Made by a program: the position numbers and the translations under genes. Shown one piece after another: positions 8,927 through 18,469 of a stretch of DNA of 64,000 bases; the first letter of the stretch is position 1, and each line of letters opens with the position of its first letter. The stretch is from Mycobacterium shimoidei. Its GTDB lineage: Bacteria > Actinomycetota > Actinomycetes > Mycobacteriales > Mycobacteriaceae. The DNA is taken from the NCBI GenBank assembly GCA_002101905.1, contig LQPU01000032.1, forward strand, positions 248,001-312,000, given 5' to 3'. The notes under the pieces were generated by a model, which was given only the letters and a program-made list of their open reading frames with translations, was not told the DNA's origin and did not search any database.

Positions 8927-8998
8927 CTCACCGAGAGTACGGAGGAAGCGTCTGAAGCCGCGGCCGACCGAGGCACGGCCCTCTGCAAGACTTCCAGC

Positions 8999-9877
8999 AT
9001 GGGTGAAACGGCGCGGCTGCTCGACCAGTACCGACGCACGGGACGAGTCTTCACCGCGGGTGGGATCAGGTCGTTCGTGCTCGACGAGGGCCCACCGGAC
9101 GCGCCGCCGGTCGTGTGTGTACACGGGGTGCCGGCGTCGGCCTATTTGTACCGAAAGGTCGTTCCGGCGCTCGCCCGACACGGCCTGCGCGGTATCGCGG
9201 TCGACCTGCCGGGGCTCGGGCTGGCGGAACGACCGGACGACGCCGACTACCGCTGGAGCGGGCTTGGCCGGTGGCTGCGCTCGGCGATCGATACGCTCGA
9301 GCTGGAACGGTTCCATTTGGTGGTGCACGACATCGGCGGGCCAGTGGGTTTCGAGGTGGCGCACGCGGTCCCGGATCGCGTGCTGTCGATGACGGTGCTC
9401 AACACGATCATCGCGGTCGAGACCTTCCATCGGCCCTGGCCCATGGAGCCGTTCGCGCATCGCGGGCTTGGCGAAGCTTGGCTGCAATCGATGCGGATTC
9501 CCGGTGCGTTCGAGGCGATCATGCGGATGGTCGGGGTCAGCCGGGGGGTGCCGATCGCCGAGATCTCGTGCTGGAAGCCACTATTGTTCGGCGACGACGA
9601 CGGGCGGGCGTTTCTGAAAATCATGCGCGGCTTCGAGCTCACCGCCGAAAGCCAGCGTCGCTATGTGGCCGCCGTGCACGACACGCCCTATCCGGTTCAG
9701 ATCGTCTGGGGTGAACGAGACCGGATGCTCAGCTGGCGCCGCCACGGGATGCAGGCTCAGGCGGCCAGTGGCACCGAGCAGGTAACGCTGTTGCCGGCCA
9801 AACACTTTGTGCAGGAAGACTGCCCGCACGAGGTCGCCGCCGCGGTCCATCGGTTCATCGAGCAACAACGTCGCTGA
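8999..9877 (+). CDS. Alpha/beta-hydrolase (haloalkane-dehalogenase-like)
   Basis: The 292-residue protein has the oxyanion motif [13 protein letters not shown] (about 39-51), the nucleophile elbow HDIGG with Asp in place of Ser, an acid region in WGERDRML and a C-terminal catalytic His (AKHFVQED). An Asp nucleophile is typical of haloalkane dehalogenases and epoxide hydrolases rather than esterases. The physiological substrate is unknown. It is the first gene of a tight three-gene operon with an SDR (TGATG overlap) and an acyl-CoA ligase, suggesting modification then CoA activation of a carboxylic acid or lipid. Confidence 0.85.
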   Translation: MGETARLLDQYRRTGRVFTAGGIRSFVLDEGPPDAPPVVCVHGVPASAYLYRKVVPALARHGLRGIAVDLPGLGLAERPDDADYRWSGLGRWLRSAIDTLELERFHLVVHDIGGPVGFEVAHAVPDRVLSMTVLNTIIAVETFHRPWPMEPFAHRGLGEAWLQSMRIPGAFEAIMRMVGVSRGVPIAEISCWKPLLFGDDDGRAFLKIMRGFELTAESQRRYVAAVHDTPYPVQIVWGERDRMLSWRRHGMQAQAASGTEQVTLLPAKHFVQEDCPHEVAAAVHRFIEQQRR

Positions 9878-10755
9878 TGAACATTGCCGCCAAAGCCGCC
9901 AAAGCCGTCGACAGGCTTGCCAACCCGGCCGGCGTGGCGGATCTCGACAAGTTGCGCAACGTCGTCGCCGGTAAGACCGTGCTGGTGACCGGGGCGTCGT
10001 ACGGTGTCGGCGAGGCGACCGCGCGCAAGCTCGCGGCAGCGCGCGCGACGGTGCTGGCGGTTGCCCGCTCGGCGGACCGGCTCGCCGACCTCGCCGCATC
10101 AATCAACGCGGGCGGCGGGCGTGCGTTCGCCTATCCGGCCGATCTGACCGACGAAAGCGCGATCAACGCTCTGGTGCAACGGATCAACGACGAGCACGGC
10201 GCGCTCGATGTTGTGGTGAGCAACGCCGGCAAGTCGCTGCGGCGTTCACTGCATGAGCAGTACGACCGGCCGCACGATTTTCAACGCACCATCGCCGTCA
10301 ACTATCTCGGGCCGATCCAGCTGCTATTGGGTGTGCTCCCGGCAATGCGGAGTCACCGCGGCGGGCACATCGTCAACATCTCCAGCGTCGGCGTGCGGGT
10401 CCCGCCCGGTCCGCAGTGGGGGGTCTATCAAGCGTCCAAGGGAGCGTTCGACCGCTGGTTGCGAAGCGTCGCACCGGAATTGCATTCTGATGGTGTCGAC
10501 GTCACCTCGATCTACTTCGCCCTGGTTCGCACCCGGATGATCGAGCCCACACCGTTGCTGCGAAAACTGCCGGGCCTTTATCCGGACCAGGCCGCCGACG
10601 TCGTCGCCAAAGCGATCATCGAACGTCCCCGCGCGATCGCGCCGGTGTGGACCTGGCCCGCTGAAGTCGCTTCGGTGATGCTGGCCGGTCCGGTCGATCG
10701 GGCCGCGCGGATTTGGTACCGCAACGTCATCGACTCCGATGGAGAACACCCATGA
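9877..10755 (+). CDS. Short-chain dehydrogenase/reductase (SDR)
   Basis: The 292-residue classical SDR carries the nucleotide-binding motif VTGASYGVGEATA near residue 38, the NAG motif (VVSNAGKS), catalytic Ser (NISSVGVR) and the YQASK Tyr-Lys pair. It has an N-terminal extension of about 30 residues and a hydrophobic C-terminal region, as in mycobacterial SDRs that act on lipid substrates. It overlaps the hydrolase stop (ATG at 9877) and the acyl-CoA ligase start (10752), so translation is coupled. The likely reaction is reversible oxidation of a hydroxyl on a fatty or polyketide-type substrate. Confidence 0.88.
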   Translation: MNIAAKAAKAVDRLANPAGVADLDKLRNVVAGKTVLVTGASYGVGEATARKLAAARATVLAVARSADRLADLAASINAGGGRAFAYPADLTDESAINALVQRINDEHGALDVVVSNAGKSLRRSLHEQYDRPHDFQRTIAVNYLGPIQLLLGVLPAMRSHRGGHIVNISSVGVRVPPGPQWGVYQASKGAFDRWLRSVAPELHSDGVDVTSIYFALVRTRMIEPTPLLRKLPGLYPDQAADVVAKAIIERPRAIAPVWTWPAEVASVMLAGPVDRAARIWYRNVIDSDGEHP

Positions 10756-12320
10756 CCGCCTTTGACGTGGTGACCGTGACCGCCCGGGCGCTGCTGAAAT
10801 CACACCTGCTTCGCCTCCCGGGGCCGATGGCCTTGGTCCGGCTGGTGAGCGAGGTGCGCCGAGGCGGCATGAATCCTTTTACGCTGCTCGCGGTCGTCGC
10901 GGCGCGGTGGCCCGACCGAACCGCGGTCGTCGACGACGACGGCGTTATCAGTTATCGGGAGCTGGCGCAACGAACCGAAGCGCTTGCCGCCGAGCTGTAT
11001 CGCCGTGGTGTCAAACCCGGCCAGGCAGTCGGGGTCATGTGCCGCAACGGCCGGAGTTTCGTCGAAGCACTGTTCGCCGTCGCATTGGTCGGTGGCGACG
11101 TCGTTCCCATCAACACCGAATTCCGTGCCGATGGGCTGGCCGCGGCGTTGACCGGTCACGACATCAAAGCCGTGATCTGCGACGGCGAATTCAGCGAGCG
11201 GGTGCGGGCCGCCGACGCCTCAGCCATCATCGTCGACCCGGAGACTGTTGAACCCGCGCAACATGATTCGCGGCCCAAGGTGGCGCGGGCGGGTCGGATC
11301 GTACTGCTCACATCCGGCACGACGGGAAAACCCAAGGGTGTGCCTCGCGCACCTCGAATCAATCCGGGGGTGCTCGGTGTCGGCGTCACGATACTCGATC
11401 GCACCGGACTGCGCGTCGGATCTCGAATTGCTGTGGCGGTACCCATGTTTCATGGGCTGGGCTTGGGCATGACGATACTGACCGTGGGTCTGGGCGGGAC
11501 GATACTGACCCGGCGACGGTTCGATGCCGAGGCCGTGCTGGCCCAGGCATCCTTGTATCGCGCCGATGCGCTGACCGTAGTTCCGGTGATGTTGGCGCGC
11601 ATCCTTGAGCTGCCTGAAGCTGTTCGTGCGCGAAACCCGGTGCCGGCGCTGCGCGTCGTGTTGTCCAGCGGTGCCCGGCTCGAGCCCGGTTTGGTGCAAC
11701 GGTTCATGGACGCCTACGGCGACGTCCTTTACAACGGCTACGGTTCCACCGAGGTCGGGATTGGCGCTTTGGCTACCCCGGCCGAGCTGCGTGCGAATCC
11801 CGAGACGGTCGGCAGGCCGTCGATTGGCTGCTCGGTGGGTATCTTCGACGACGACGACCGGCCGGTGGGCCCGCATGTGATCGGCCGGGTCTTTGTCGGC
11901 GGCGAGTTGACGTTCGAAGGCTATACCGGTGGGGAGGGCAAGGACGTCATCGACAACATGACCGGGACCGGGGACATGGGCTATTTCGATGAGTCCGGCC
12001 AGTTGTTCATCGTGGGCCGTAGCGACGACATGATCATCTCGGGCGGAGAGAACGTCTATCCCCGCGCTGTGGAAAACGCGCTCGCCGAGCACCCCGACAT
12101 CGTCGACATCGCCGTCGTCGGGGTGCCCGACGAGCAATTCGGTCAACGGTTGGCCGCGTTCGTCGTGCCCAGGCCGGGCGCCGCCATCGACAAAGAGGCA
12201 ATCCGAGAGTATTTGAAAGACAAAGTTTCCCGATTCGAGCAACCCCGCGATATCAGCGTTGTCGACGCCATCCCGCGTAACCCGGCCGGCAAGGTGCTAC
12301 GACACGAATTGCCGACCTGA
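10752..12320 (+). CDS. Long-chain acyl-CoA/acyl-AMP ligase (FadD family)
   Basis: The 522-residue adenylate-forming enzyme shows the P-loop LLTSGTTGKPKGVPRAPR, the motif YNGYGSTEVG, the hinge region GRSDDMIISGGENVYP and the C-terminal lysine motif NPAGKVLRHELP. This order is that of acyl-CoA synthetases; no large insertion typical of fatty-acyl-AMP ligases is evident. Several M. tuberculosis FadD paralogues (FadD12, FadD14, FadD8) resemble it and I cannot choose between them. The start overlaps the SDR by 4 bases. It converges on ctpI with 12 bases between stops. Confidence 0.88.
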   Translation: MTAFDVVTVTARALLKSHLLRLPGPMALVRLVSEVRRGGMNPFTLLAVVAARWPDRTAVVDDDGVISYRELAQRTEALAAELYRRGVKPGQAVGVMCRNGRSFVEALFAVALVGGDVVPINTEFRADGLAAALTGHDIKAVICDGEFSERVRAADASAIIVDPETVEPAQHDSRPKVARAGRIVLLTSGTTGKPKGVPRAPRINPGVLGVGVTILDRTGLRVGSRIAVAVPMFHGLGLGMTILTVGLGGTILTRRRFDAEAVLAQASLYRADALTVVPVMLARILELPEAVRARNPVPALRVVLSSGARLEPGLVQRFMDAYGDVLYNGYGSTEVGIGALATPAELRANPETVGRPSIGCSVGIFDDDDRPVGPHVIGRVFVGGELTFEGYTGGEGKDVIDNMTGTGDMGYFDESGQLFIVGRSDDMIISGGENVYPRAVENALAEHPDIVDIAVVGVPDEQFGQRLAAFVVPRPGAAIDKEAIREYLKDKVSRFEQPRDISVVDAIPRNPAGKVLRHELPT

Positions 12321-12332
12321 GTGGCGATCGAA

Positions 12333-15300
12333 CTACTTGACCACCCGCAGCCGAGGCTGCTGTGGCTGCGCCTCGTCACCGATGGTCGGTGTTTGGGCTT
12401 CGGTTACTTTGATCAGCCAATTGGGCGCCAGTATTGAGACGGCGGTGGCCGCGGCGGTGGAGCCCAGCACCCCGGTCCACGCCACCGGACCCAGCGGCGT
12501 GCAGCCGAAGAATTGGCTGACACCAGGTGTTTGGACGATGCCCACCAGTACCGCCGCACTGCCCAGCGCGGTGGCCACCACCAACGGACTGTGTCGGCGG
12601 GTCAGCATCGTCTGTGCCAGCTGGGTTGCCACGAGGGCTGTCAAACCCATTGTGGCCGTTCGTCTTTCCGTGCCCGGGGTCCAGCGTCCGATGGCCCATG
12701 CCGCGGTGGCGCCGGCGGCGGTCACAGCACCGCGGCTGACGATCTGCCGCAGCAGCGGCACGTCGAGGGACGGCGTCGACTCGAGCAATATCGCCCGCTG
12801 GTGCCTCCGCTCGGCTTCTTCGGCTTCCCGATCGAGTCCCGCCTCGGTCTCCTCGGGTTGTGGATACTGCGGGGTGACCGCCACCGCGAGCGCCGGGAAC
12901 ATGTCGGTGAGCAGGTTCACCAGCAGCAGCTGACGTGTTCCCACGGGCGCCCGCCCGGCGCCGAATGCTGTTCCGATGATGGTGAAGAGCACTTCACCCA
13001 CGTTCCCGCCGACCAAGATAGTCACCGCGTCGCGCACCCCGGCCCACATCCCGCGGCCCTCGACCAGCGCGTCGATCAGCACCCCCAGATCGTCGTCGGT
13101 CAACACGATGTCGGCGGCGCCGCGGGCAGCCGAAGAGCCGCGACCGCTCACCCCGATACCGACGTCGGCCATCCGGATGGCGGCGGCGTCGTTGGCGCCG
13201 TCGCCGACCATCGCCGTGACTTGCCCGCAACGCTGCAGCGCGGCGACGATCTGCACCTTCTGTTCGGGGCTGACGCGGGCGAACACCTGAACGTCGGCGG
13301 CGAGTTGGGCGCAGGCTTCCTCGTCGAGGCCGACAAGCTCGGCGCCGGTGACCACCCGGGCGTCGGGCGGTAGACCCAACTGGCGGGCAATAGCCCGCGC
13401 GGTGACCGGGTGATCGCCGGTGATCAGCACCACCTTGCGCTCGGCATCCAGCAGCGCCTCGATCAGCGGGCGCGCCGACGGCCGTGCGGTATCCGCCAAT
13501 CCGACATACCCGATCAGCTCCAGGTCGTGCGCGGCAGCATCGACGGCGTCGGCGTCGGTGTCGTCGTCATCGGCCGTGTCACCGTCCCACTGGCGTCGCG
13601 CCACGGCCAATACCCGCAAACCCTGTTCGGCGAGGCTGTGCACCAACGACTCCGCGTCGTCTCGGTCGCCGTCGGAACCATCGAACCGGCAGCGCGGCAA
13701 GACGACCTCCGGCGCGCCTTTGATCATCAACAACGGCGTCTGTCCGTCTGCCCGTGCTGTTCCTATCGCGGCGGCATAGCCGCGACTGGACTCGAATGGC
13801 ACCTCCGCGAGCACAGTCCAATCGCCTTGGCTGCTGAAAGAACTCGCCGCGGCGAGGATGGCCTCGTCGGTGGCATGGGCGTGGCCCTGTCCATCGTGCG
13901 GCCGGGTGGACGCGCGCGCCGCGGCGCGCAACACCTCGGCGGCCTGCGGATCGGCGGCTTCGGGGAAGGGCCCGTGCGGGCTGGTCCCGGCGGGCACCGA
14001 GCGCACCACTCGTAGCCGGTTCTCGGTGAGCGTGCCGGTCTTGTCGAAACACACGGTGTCGACCCGCCCCAGCGCTTCGATGGTGCGGGGTGCGCGGACC
14101 AGCACACCGCTCGCCGACAGCCGGCGCGCGGCAGCCAGCTGAGCGAGGGTGGCCACCAGCGGCAGACCCTCGGGCACCGCGGCCACCGCGATCGCAACGC
14201 CGTCGGCCACCGCTTGACGCAGGGACGCCTGGCGAAGCAGGGCCAATCCGCTGACCACCGCTCCGCCGGCCAGCGTGAGAGGAAGGACCTTGCCGGTGAG
14301 ATCCCGCAGCCGGGCCTGCACACCGGCCGACGACTCGACATCGGCGACAGCCGAGATCGCGCGCTGCGCCGCGGTCGCGCTGCCGGTTGCGACGACGATC
14401 GCCCGGGCCCGCCCGGCGACGATGGTGCTGCCCTCGAACAGCATGCTGGCCCGCTCGGTGTCGGCGGCGGCCACCGGCTCCACCTGTTTGTCCACCGGCA
14501 GCGATTCACCGGTGAGCAGCGACTCGTCGACCTCGAGGTCCTCGGCGACCAGCAGTCGCGCGTCCGCGGGCACGACGTCGGGCGCGGCCAAGTCGATCAC
14601 GTCGCCGGGCCGCAGCGAGCTCGCGGGCACGGTGGCTGTGCGTTCGGCGTGCTGGGCAGCCTCCAATCGACGCCGCGTGGTCGCCACCGCGGGGACGATG
14701 ACACGACGCGCCAGTTGGTCCTGTTCGGCGAACAGCTCGGCGGCCGCCGCGTCGGCCCGCAACCGCTGCACACCGCCGACGATGGCGTTGGCCGTCATCA
14801 CCCCGGTGACCAACAAGGCATCGATGTTGCTGCCGACGATCGCGGACGCCGCCGCCCCCACCGCCAGCACCGGGGTCAGGGGGTCGGCCAACTCCGCCCG
14901 CGTCGCTGCCGCCAAGCGTGCAAGACGACGTGCCGGCTCCCGCAACGGCGCAAGGAAAGGGTTGTACGACAGATCCGCGAGAAATCGCTGCCACGACGCC
15001 GTACCGGGTTCGACGGCCAGCGGGCGCGCGCCGCCGGCCAGCCGCGCGTAGACGATCTCGGGGTCCAGAGCATGCCAGGCGGTCAGCAGTTGCGGGGTGG
15101 GGTCGGGCAGCCGCAGCACCTTGGCCGCTGAGATAGCGCCGGAAACCAACGCGGTCGCCGCGGCCGCGTTGACCGGATTGAGCCAGCGCCGCACGGCCAG
15201 CGGGTTAGTCGGGCGAGGTTCGCCGGTGACCAGCAACAGGCCGTCCAGCGTGGAGCCACCCTGGGCCAGGCGTACCGACGCTTCACTGGCCCGCCGGGCC

Positions 15301-17177
15301 GCGGGCAGCGCCGAGAGGATCCGCACTGCGGCAGCCAGGTCGGTGCCGGTGATGATGTCCGCGGTCCACGGCGTTGCGGCTTGCGGATCGTCGAGGGCCA
15401 CCCCGACATCGGCGATGGCCAGCGCCGCCAACGTGTCGGTCGATGCGAAGTCGCGATGCAGTGCGGTGATCAGCATCACCGGGCCGCGATCCGACCGCAG
15501 TTCGCGAACCAACTGCAGCAGCGGCGTTCCGGCGGGATGACTCGCGGCGACGCTGGCGGCCAGATCCTGGGTGCCCGCCACATGGCGCAGCACGACCCGG
15601 GCGCCGGTCCGGTGTGCGGTCTGCATCAGCGCGACCGCGAACGGATCGACTTCCCAACCCACCTCGACGCTGCCCACCTGTTCACCGTCGACGATGAGTT
15701 GGGCGCGTTCGAGCCCCTGGGCGGGCGTCGCCGAGGGACCCTGCGCCGGAACCCACCTCAGGCGCGCCCCGGTGGCCGGCAACTCGTCGGGGTCGGGCTC
15801 GGGTGGTTGTTCGGCATGCAGCAGCGCATCGGCGACCTCGTAGACGCGGTCTTCATCCCAGCCGGGTGCCTCCCCCCGCGCGTGCAGCACCGCCCGGGCG
15901 TCGCCGCGCAGTGCGGCGCCGTCGATGACGATCACCTTCACCCGATCCAGCCGGCGCAGAGCCCCGGGGTCGAGCACGAGTTGACCGGCCTCGGCCAGGC
16001 CGCGGCCCAGGACCGCGGCGAAGGCCTGCCGGCCCATGTGCGCCGCTTTCGGCACACCGGCCAATATCGCGCCGGCCGCGTCCTCGGTGCCGCCTCCCGC
16101 GAGCAGAGCACCCGCCGCCGCCACCAACGAGCCGTTGGCGGCCTGTGCGGCGTATTCCTCCACCGGTCCGGCCATGGAGCCCTTTGCGGTGTCGATCGCC
16201 GAGTCGATCGCGCCGTCGACCACGACGTGCGACGCCTCACCTGCCTCCGCGGCGGCCCAGTTGTGGCGCGGCGCTTGTGCCCCATCGCCGGCCGATGAGA
16301 TCACCGGGACAACCGGCGCCTGTGGTCGCTTCGGCGAGGCAAGCTCGGGCTCGCGGCCTCGCCACCGATCGCGGTGGGCTACTGCTTCGGAGATTTGCAG
16401 GGCTCGCTGGGCCAGGTCGAGCAGGGGTGTGCCGACCGCCTGGGTCAGCCCGTTGGCGGACGCCGTCGTCGCGCTGAGCGCGATGTCGGTGCCCACCCGC
16501 CCCAGCCGCGACTCCAGAAATGACACCACCCGAGGCTGGTTGCTGATGAGCGCGGCCGCGGCCCGGGTGGTTCGCGGTGCCGCGGGCAGTCGGACCACCC
16601 AGCCGGTAACGGCGGCACCGATTGCGACGATGTCCAACGCTGCGGCGGTCAACGGGACCAGGATCGCCAACGGATTGCCCGGGTCGGCAAACGGCGCGGT
16701 TCGCGGGGCCGACTTCCCGGCCGTCGAGGCCAACTCGGCTGCCACCGCCGCGACCGCTTCACCGACGGCGTCCACGATGGCGTCGGCGTCGGCGCCCTCG
16801 GTGAGTTCGACCACCAGCCGACCCAACGCGCCTTCGATATGCGCCGAGGCGACACCCGGAATCTTGCGAACCGGTTCTTCCACCGCCGCCGCATGCTCGT
16901 GCCAGCGCGGGAACGGCAACAACGGGTCCAGGTCGAGATGCACGCGTCGTCCGCTTCGCCAACGCACCGGCGGCTCGGTGTGGTCGGTGGATGCGCGGTC
17001 GGGAGTGGTTGTCCCGAGCAATCGGTTGGTCGATTGTGCCACCGACTGCACCACCGGCTTGGCAAGCAGCTGCACCGCGCCCACGGCGTCTGCGGCGCCC
17101 TGAGCACCGGCTTGCAGCAGTTGTATTGCCCCACCCGTCATGCCACCGATTACGGTGCCCACACCGGGAATCCTCAT
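12333..17177 (-). CDS. ctpI: Very large P-type cation-transporting ATPase, CtpI/CtpH type
   Basis: ATG 17177 gives 1614 residues, close to M. tuberculosis CtpI (about 1630) and longer than CtpH. The C-terminal half is a complete P-type ATPase: LLTGESLPVDK (actuator), FDKTGTLTENRL with phosphorylated Asp1045, LITGDHPVTARA, and MVGDGANDAAAIRMADVGIG. Membrane helices flank these. Residues about 75-140 resemble a degenerate heavy-metal-associated domain without the CxxC. Residues about 400-650 look like a second, inactive P-type cytoplasmic domain (IDGAAL at 419, AIADVGVALDD near 585). Synteny with the Rv0111-Rv0129c block downstream supports ctpI (Rv0107c). The transported ion is not established. 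Confidence 0.85.
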   Translation of the reverse strand: MRIPGVGTVIGGMTGGAIQLLQAGAQGAADAVGAVQLLAKPVVQSVAQSTNRLLGTTTPDRASTDHTEPPVRWRSGRRVHLDLDPLLPFPRWHEHAAAVEEPVRKIPGVASAHIEGALGRLVVELTEGADADAIVDAVGEAVAAVAAELASTAGKSAPRTAPFADPGNPLAILVPLTAAALDIVAIGAAVTGWVVRLPAAPRTTRAAAALISNQPRVVSFLESRLGRVGTDIALSATTASANGLTQAVGTPLLDLAQRALQISEAVAHRDRWRGREPELASPKRPQAPVVPVISSAGDGAQAPRHNWAAAEAGEASHVVVDGAIDSAIDTAKGSMAGPVEEYAAQAANGSLVAAAGALLAGGGTEDAAGAILAGVPKAAHMGRQAFAAVLGRGLAEAGQLVLDPGALRRLDRVKVIVIDGAALRGDARAVLHARGEAPGWDEDRVYEVADALLHAEQPPEPDPDELPATGARLRWVPAQGPSATPAQGLERAQLIVDGEQVGSVEVGWEVDPFAVALMQTAHRTGARVVLRHVAGTQDLAASVAASHPAGTPLLQLVRELRSDRGPVMLITALHRDFASTDTLAALAIADVGVALDDPQAATPWTADIITGTDLAAAVRILSALPAARRASEASVRLAQGGSTLDGLLLVTGEPRPTNPLAVRRWLNPVNAAAATALVSGAISAAKVLRLPDPTPQLLTAWHALDPEIVYARLAGGARPLAVEPGTASWQRFLADLSYNPFLAPLREPARRLARLAAATRAELADPLTPVLAVGAAASAIVGSNIDALLVTGVMTANAIVGGVQRLRADAAAAELFAEQDQLARRVIVPAVATTRRRLEAAQHAERTATVPASSLRPGDVIDLAAPDVVPADARLLVAEDLEVDESLLTGESLPVDKQVEPVAAADTERASMLFEGSTIVAGRARAIVVATGSATAAQRAISAVADVESSAGVQARLRDLTGKVLPLTLAGGAVVSGLALLRQASLRQAVADGVAIAVAAVPEGLPLVATLAQLAAARRLSASGVLVRAPRTIEALGRVDTVCFDKTGTLTENRLRVVRSVPAGTSPHGPFPEAADPQAAEVLRAAARASTRPHDGQGHAHATDEAILAAASSFSSQGDWTVLAEVPFESSRGYAAAIGTARADGQTPLLMIKGAPEVVLPRCRFDGSDGDRDDAESLVHSLAEQGLRVLAVARRQWDGDTADDDDTDADAVDAAAHDLELIGYVGLADTARPSARPLIEALLDAERKVVLITGDHPVTARAIARQLGLPPDARVVTGAELVGLDEEACAQLAADVQVFARVSPEQKVQIVAALQRCGQVTAMVGDGANDAAAIRMADVGIGVSGRGSSAARGAADIVLTDDDLGVLIDALVEGRGMWAGVRDAVTILVGGNVGEVLFTIIGTAFGAGRAPVGTRQLLLVNLLTDMFPALAVAVTPQYPQPEETEAGLDREAEEAERRHQRAILLESTPSLDVPLLRQIVSRGAVTAAGATAAWAIGRWTPGTERRTATMGLTALVATQLAQTMLTRRHSPLVVATALGSAAVLVGIVQTPGVSQFFGCTPLGPVAWTGVLGSTAAATAVSILAPNWLIKVTEAQTPTIGDEAQPQQPRLRVVK

Positions 17178-17362
17178 CGTCTCAACCCTTGTCTGACCTT
17201 CGATCGCGCTTTGCGAGGCAATACCCCGCCCTGTCCACAATTAGTCGAAAACCGGTGTGCGTGGGTGGCGCCACGGCGTTGCTGCCCGACGTGCCCATCG
17301 AGTCGGCGACCGCAGCGGTCATCGGGTAGCGCAGGCGGCCGCTTCCGGCTGCTTCGCCCGGT

Positions 17363-18010
17363 TCACGGCTTCGTCCCGACGGTGACCAAATCGGAGATCA
17401 ACTTAGTCCACACCGGTCGGGGCAGCCGGTGCTGCTCGGTGACGGTGAAACCAGCGCTTTCGAACAGTGACCGCACTTCCGGCGGCGACGCGTGGTGCGC
17501 GGGTTTCCATCTGCTGCTGGCAGGGCCCTGCAGCCGCGGTGACCGCGCGCTCAACGCCACCACCATCGCCAGCCCGCCGGAGGCCAGCACGCGGTGGAAC
17601 TCCCGGACGGCCGCGGGCTGGTCGAAGAAGTGAAACGCCGAGGTGCTCACGACGGCGTCGAGCGTGCCGTCGCCGAACGGAAGATGCTCGGCGGGAGCCT
17701 TCAGCCATTGCACCCGCGCTGAGCGGGTCCGGGCCTGCGCGAGCATCCCATCGGACATGTCGACCCCGTAGATCTCGTCGGGCTTCAACTCGCGCTCGAT
17801 GCGATCGGCCAGCAGCCCTGTGCCGCAGGCGATGTCAGCGATCCGACGAGAGCTGTGGGCCGCCAGGTGCTCGATCACTTCGTCGTGCGCCGCACGGTAG
17901 ACCCACCGCTGAAGGACCGGAAGGTTGTAGGCAGGTGCCGCGAAGCTCCAGAGCCGGGTGACGGTCTCGTTGAAGCCTCGTCGTGCAGCTTGCGGAGCCC
18001 GAGGAGCCAT
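17363..18010 (-). CDS. Class I SAM-dependent methyltransferase
   Basis: The 215-residue protein has the AdoMet-binding motif I IADIACGTGLLADRI (about 56-70), an acidic residue ending strand 2 (GVDMSDGML), and motif LDAVVSTSAFHFF (about 117-129). This is the ubiquinone-biosynthesis/Methyltransf_11 type. The substrate is unknown. It stands alone, divergent from the NTF2-like gene at 18053. The 185-base gap on its 3' side, up to the start of ctpI, shows nothing I can assign. Confidence 0.85.
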   Translation of the reverse strand: MAPRAPQAARRGFNETVTRLWSFAAPAYNLPVLQRWVYRAAHDEVIEHLAAHSSRRIADIACGTGLLADRIERELKPDEIYGVDMSDGMLAQARTRSARVQWLKAPAEHLPFGDGTLDAVVSTSAFHFFDQPAAVREFHRVLASGGLAMVVALSARSPRLQGPASSRWKPAHHASPPEVRSLFESAGFTVTEQHRLPRPVWTKLISDLVTVGTKP

Positions 18011-18052
18011 GCCTTAGCGTAACTGTGTCAGCCACCGGGACGGAGCCTGCGT

Positions 18053-18469
18053 ATGACCGAGCGCGAGGATCGTCGGGAAATCGCTGATGTGCTGGTGCGG
18101 TATGCAACCGGGATAGACCGCCGGGACTGGTCGCTATTTCGCACTGTCTTCACCGAGGACTGCCAGCTCGACTACGGCGAGATTGGTGCTTGGAACGGCG
18201 TCGACGCGGTCACCGAATTCATGCAGCAGGCGCACGCGATGGCCGGCCATACCTTGCACCGGCTGACCAATCAGGTCATCGATGCCGACGGGGAACGCGC
18301 GGTGGCTCGCACTTACGTCGACGCGCTGATCATGACCGCTGACAACAACTCCGGTGTGAACGGAATCGGTTACTACGACGACGAACTCGTGCACACCGAT
18401 GGCGGATGGCGGATTGCTCGCCGGCATTTCACCATCGTGCGCGTTGCGCCGGTAGGAGGACCATCATGA
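18053..18469 (+). CDS. NTF2-like / SnoaL-type small protein
   Basis: The 138-residue protein fits the SnoaL-like NTF2 fold: an N-terminal helix (EIADVLVRYATGIDRRDWSL), then F-x-x-D-C-Q-L-D-Y and alternating strands ending in GGWRIARRHFTIVRV. Members are small cyclases, isomerases, dehydratases or non-catalytic subunits in aromatic and steroid metabolism. Its stop overlaps the ATG of the next SDR (ATGA at 18466), so the pair is translationally coupled and probably acts on the same substrate. Confidence 0.8.
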   Translation: MTEREDRREIADVLVRYATGIDRRDWSLFRTVFTEDCQLDYGEIGAWNGVDAVTEFMQQAHAMAGHTLHRLTNQVIDADGERAVARTYVDALIMTADNNSGVNGIGYYDDELVHTDGGWRIARRHFTIVRVAPVGGPS

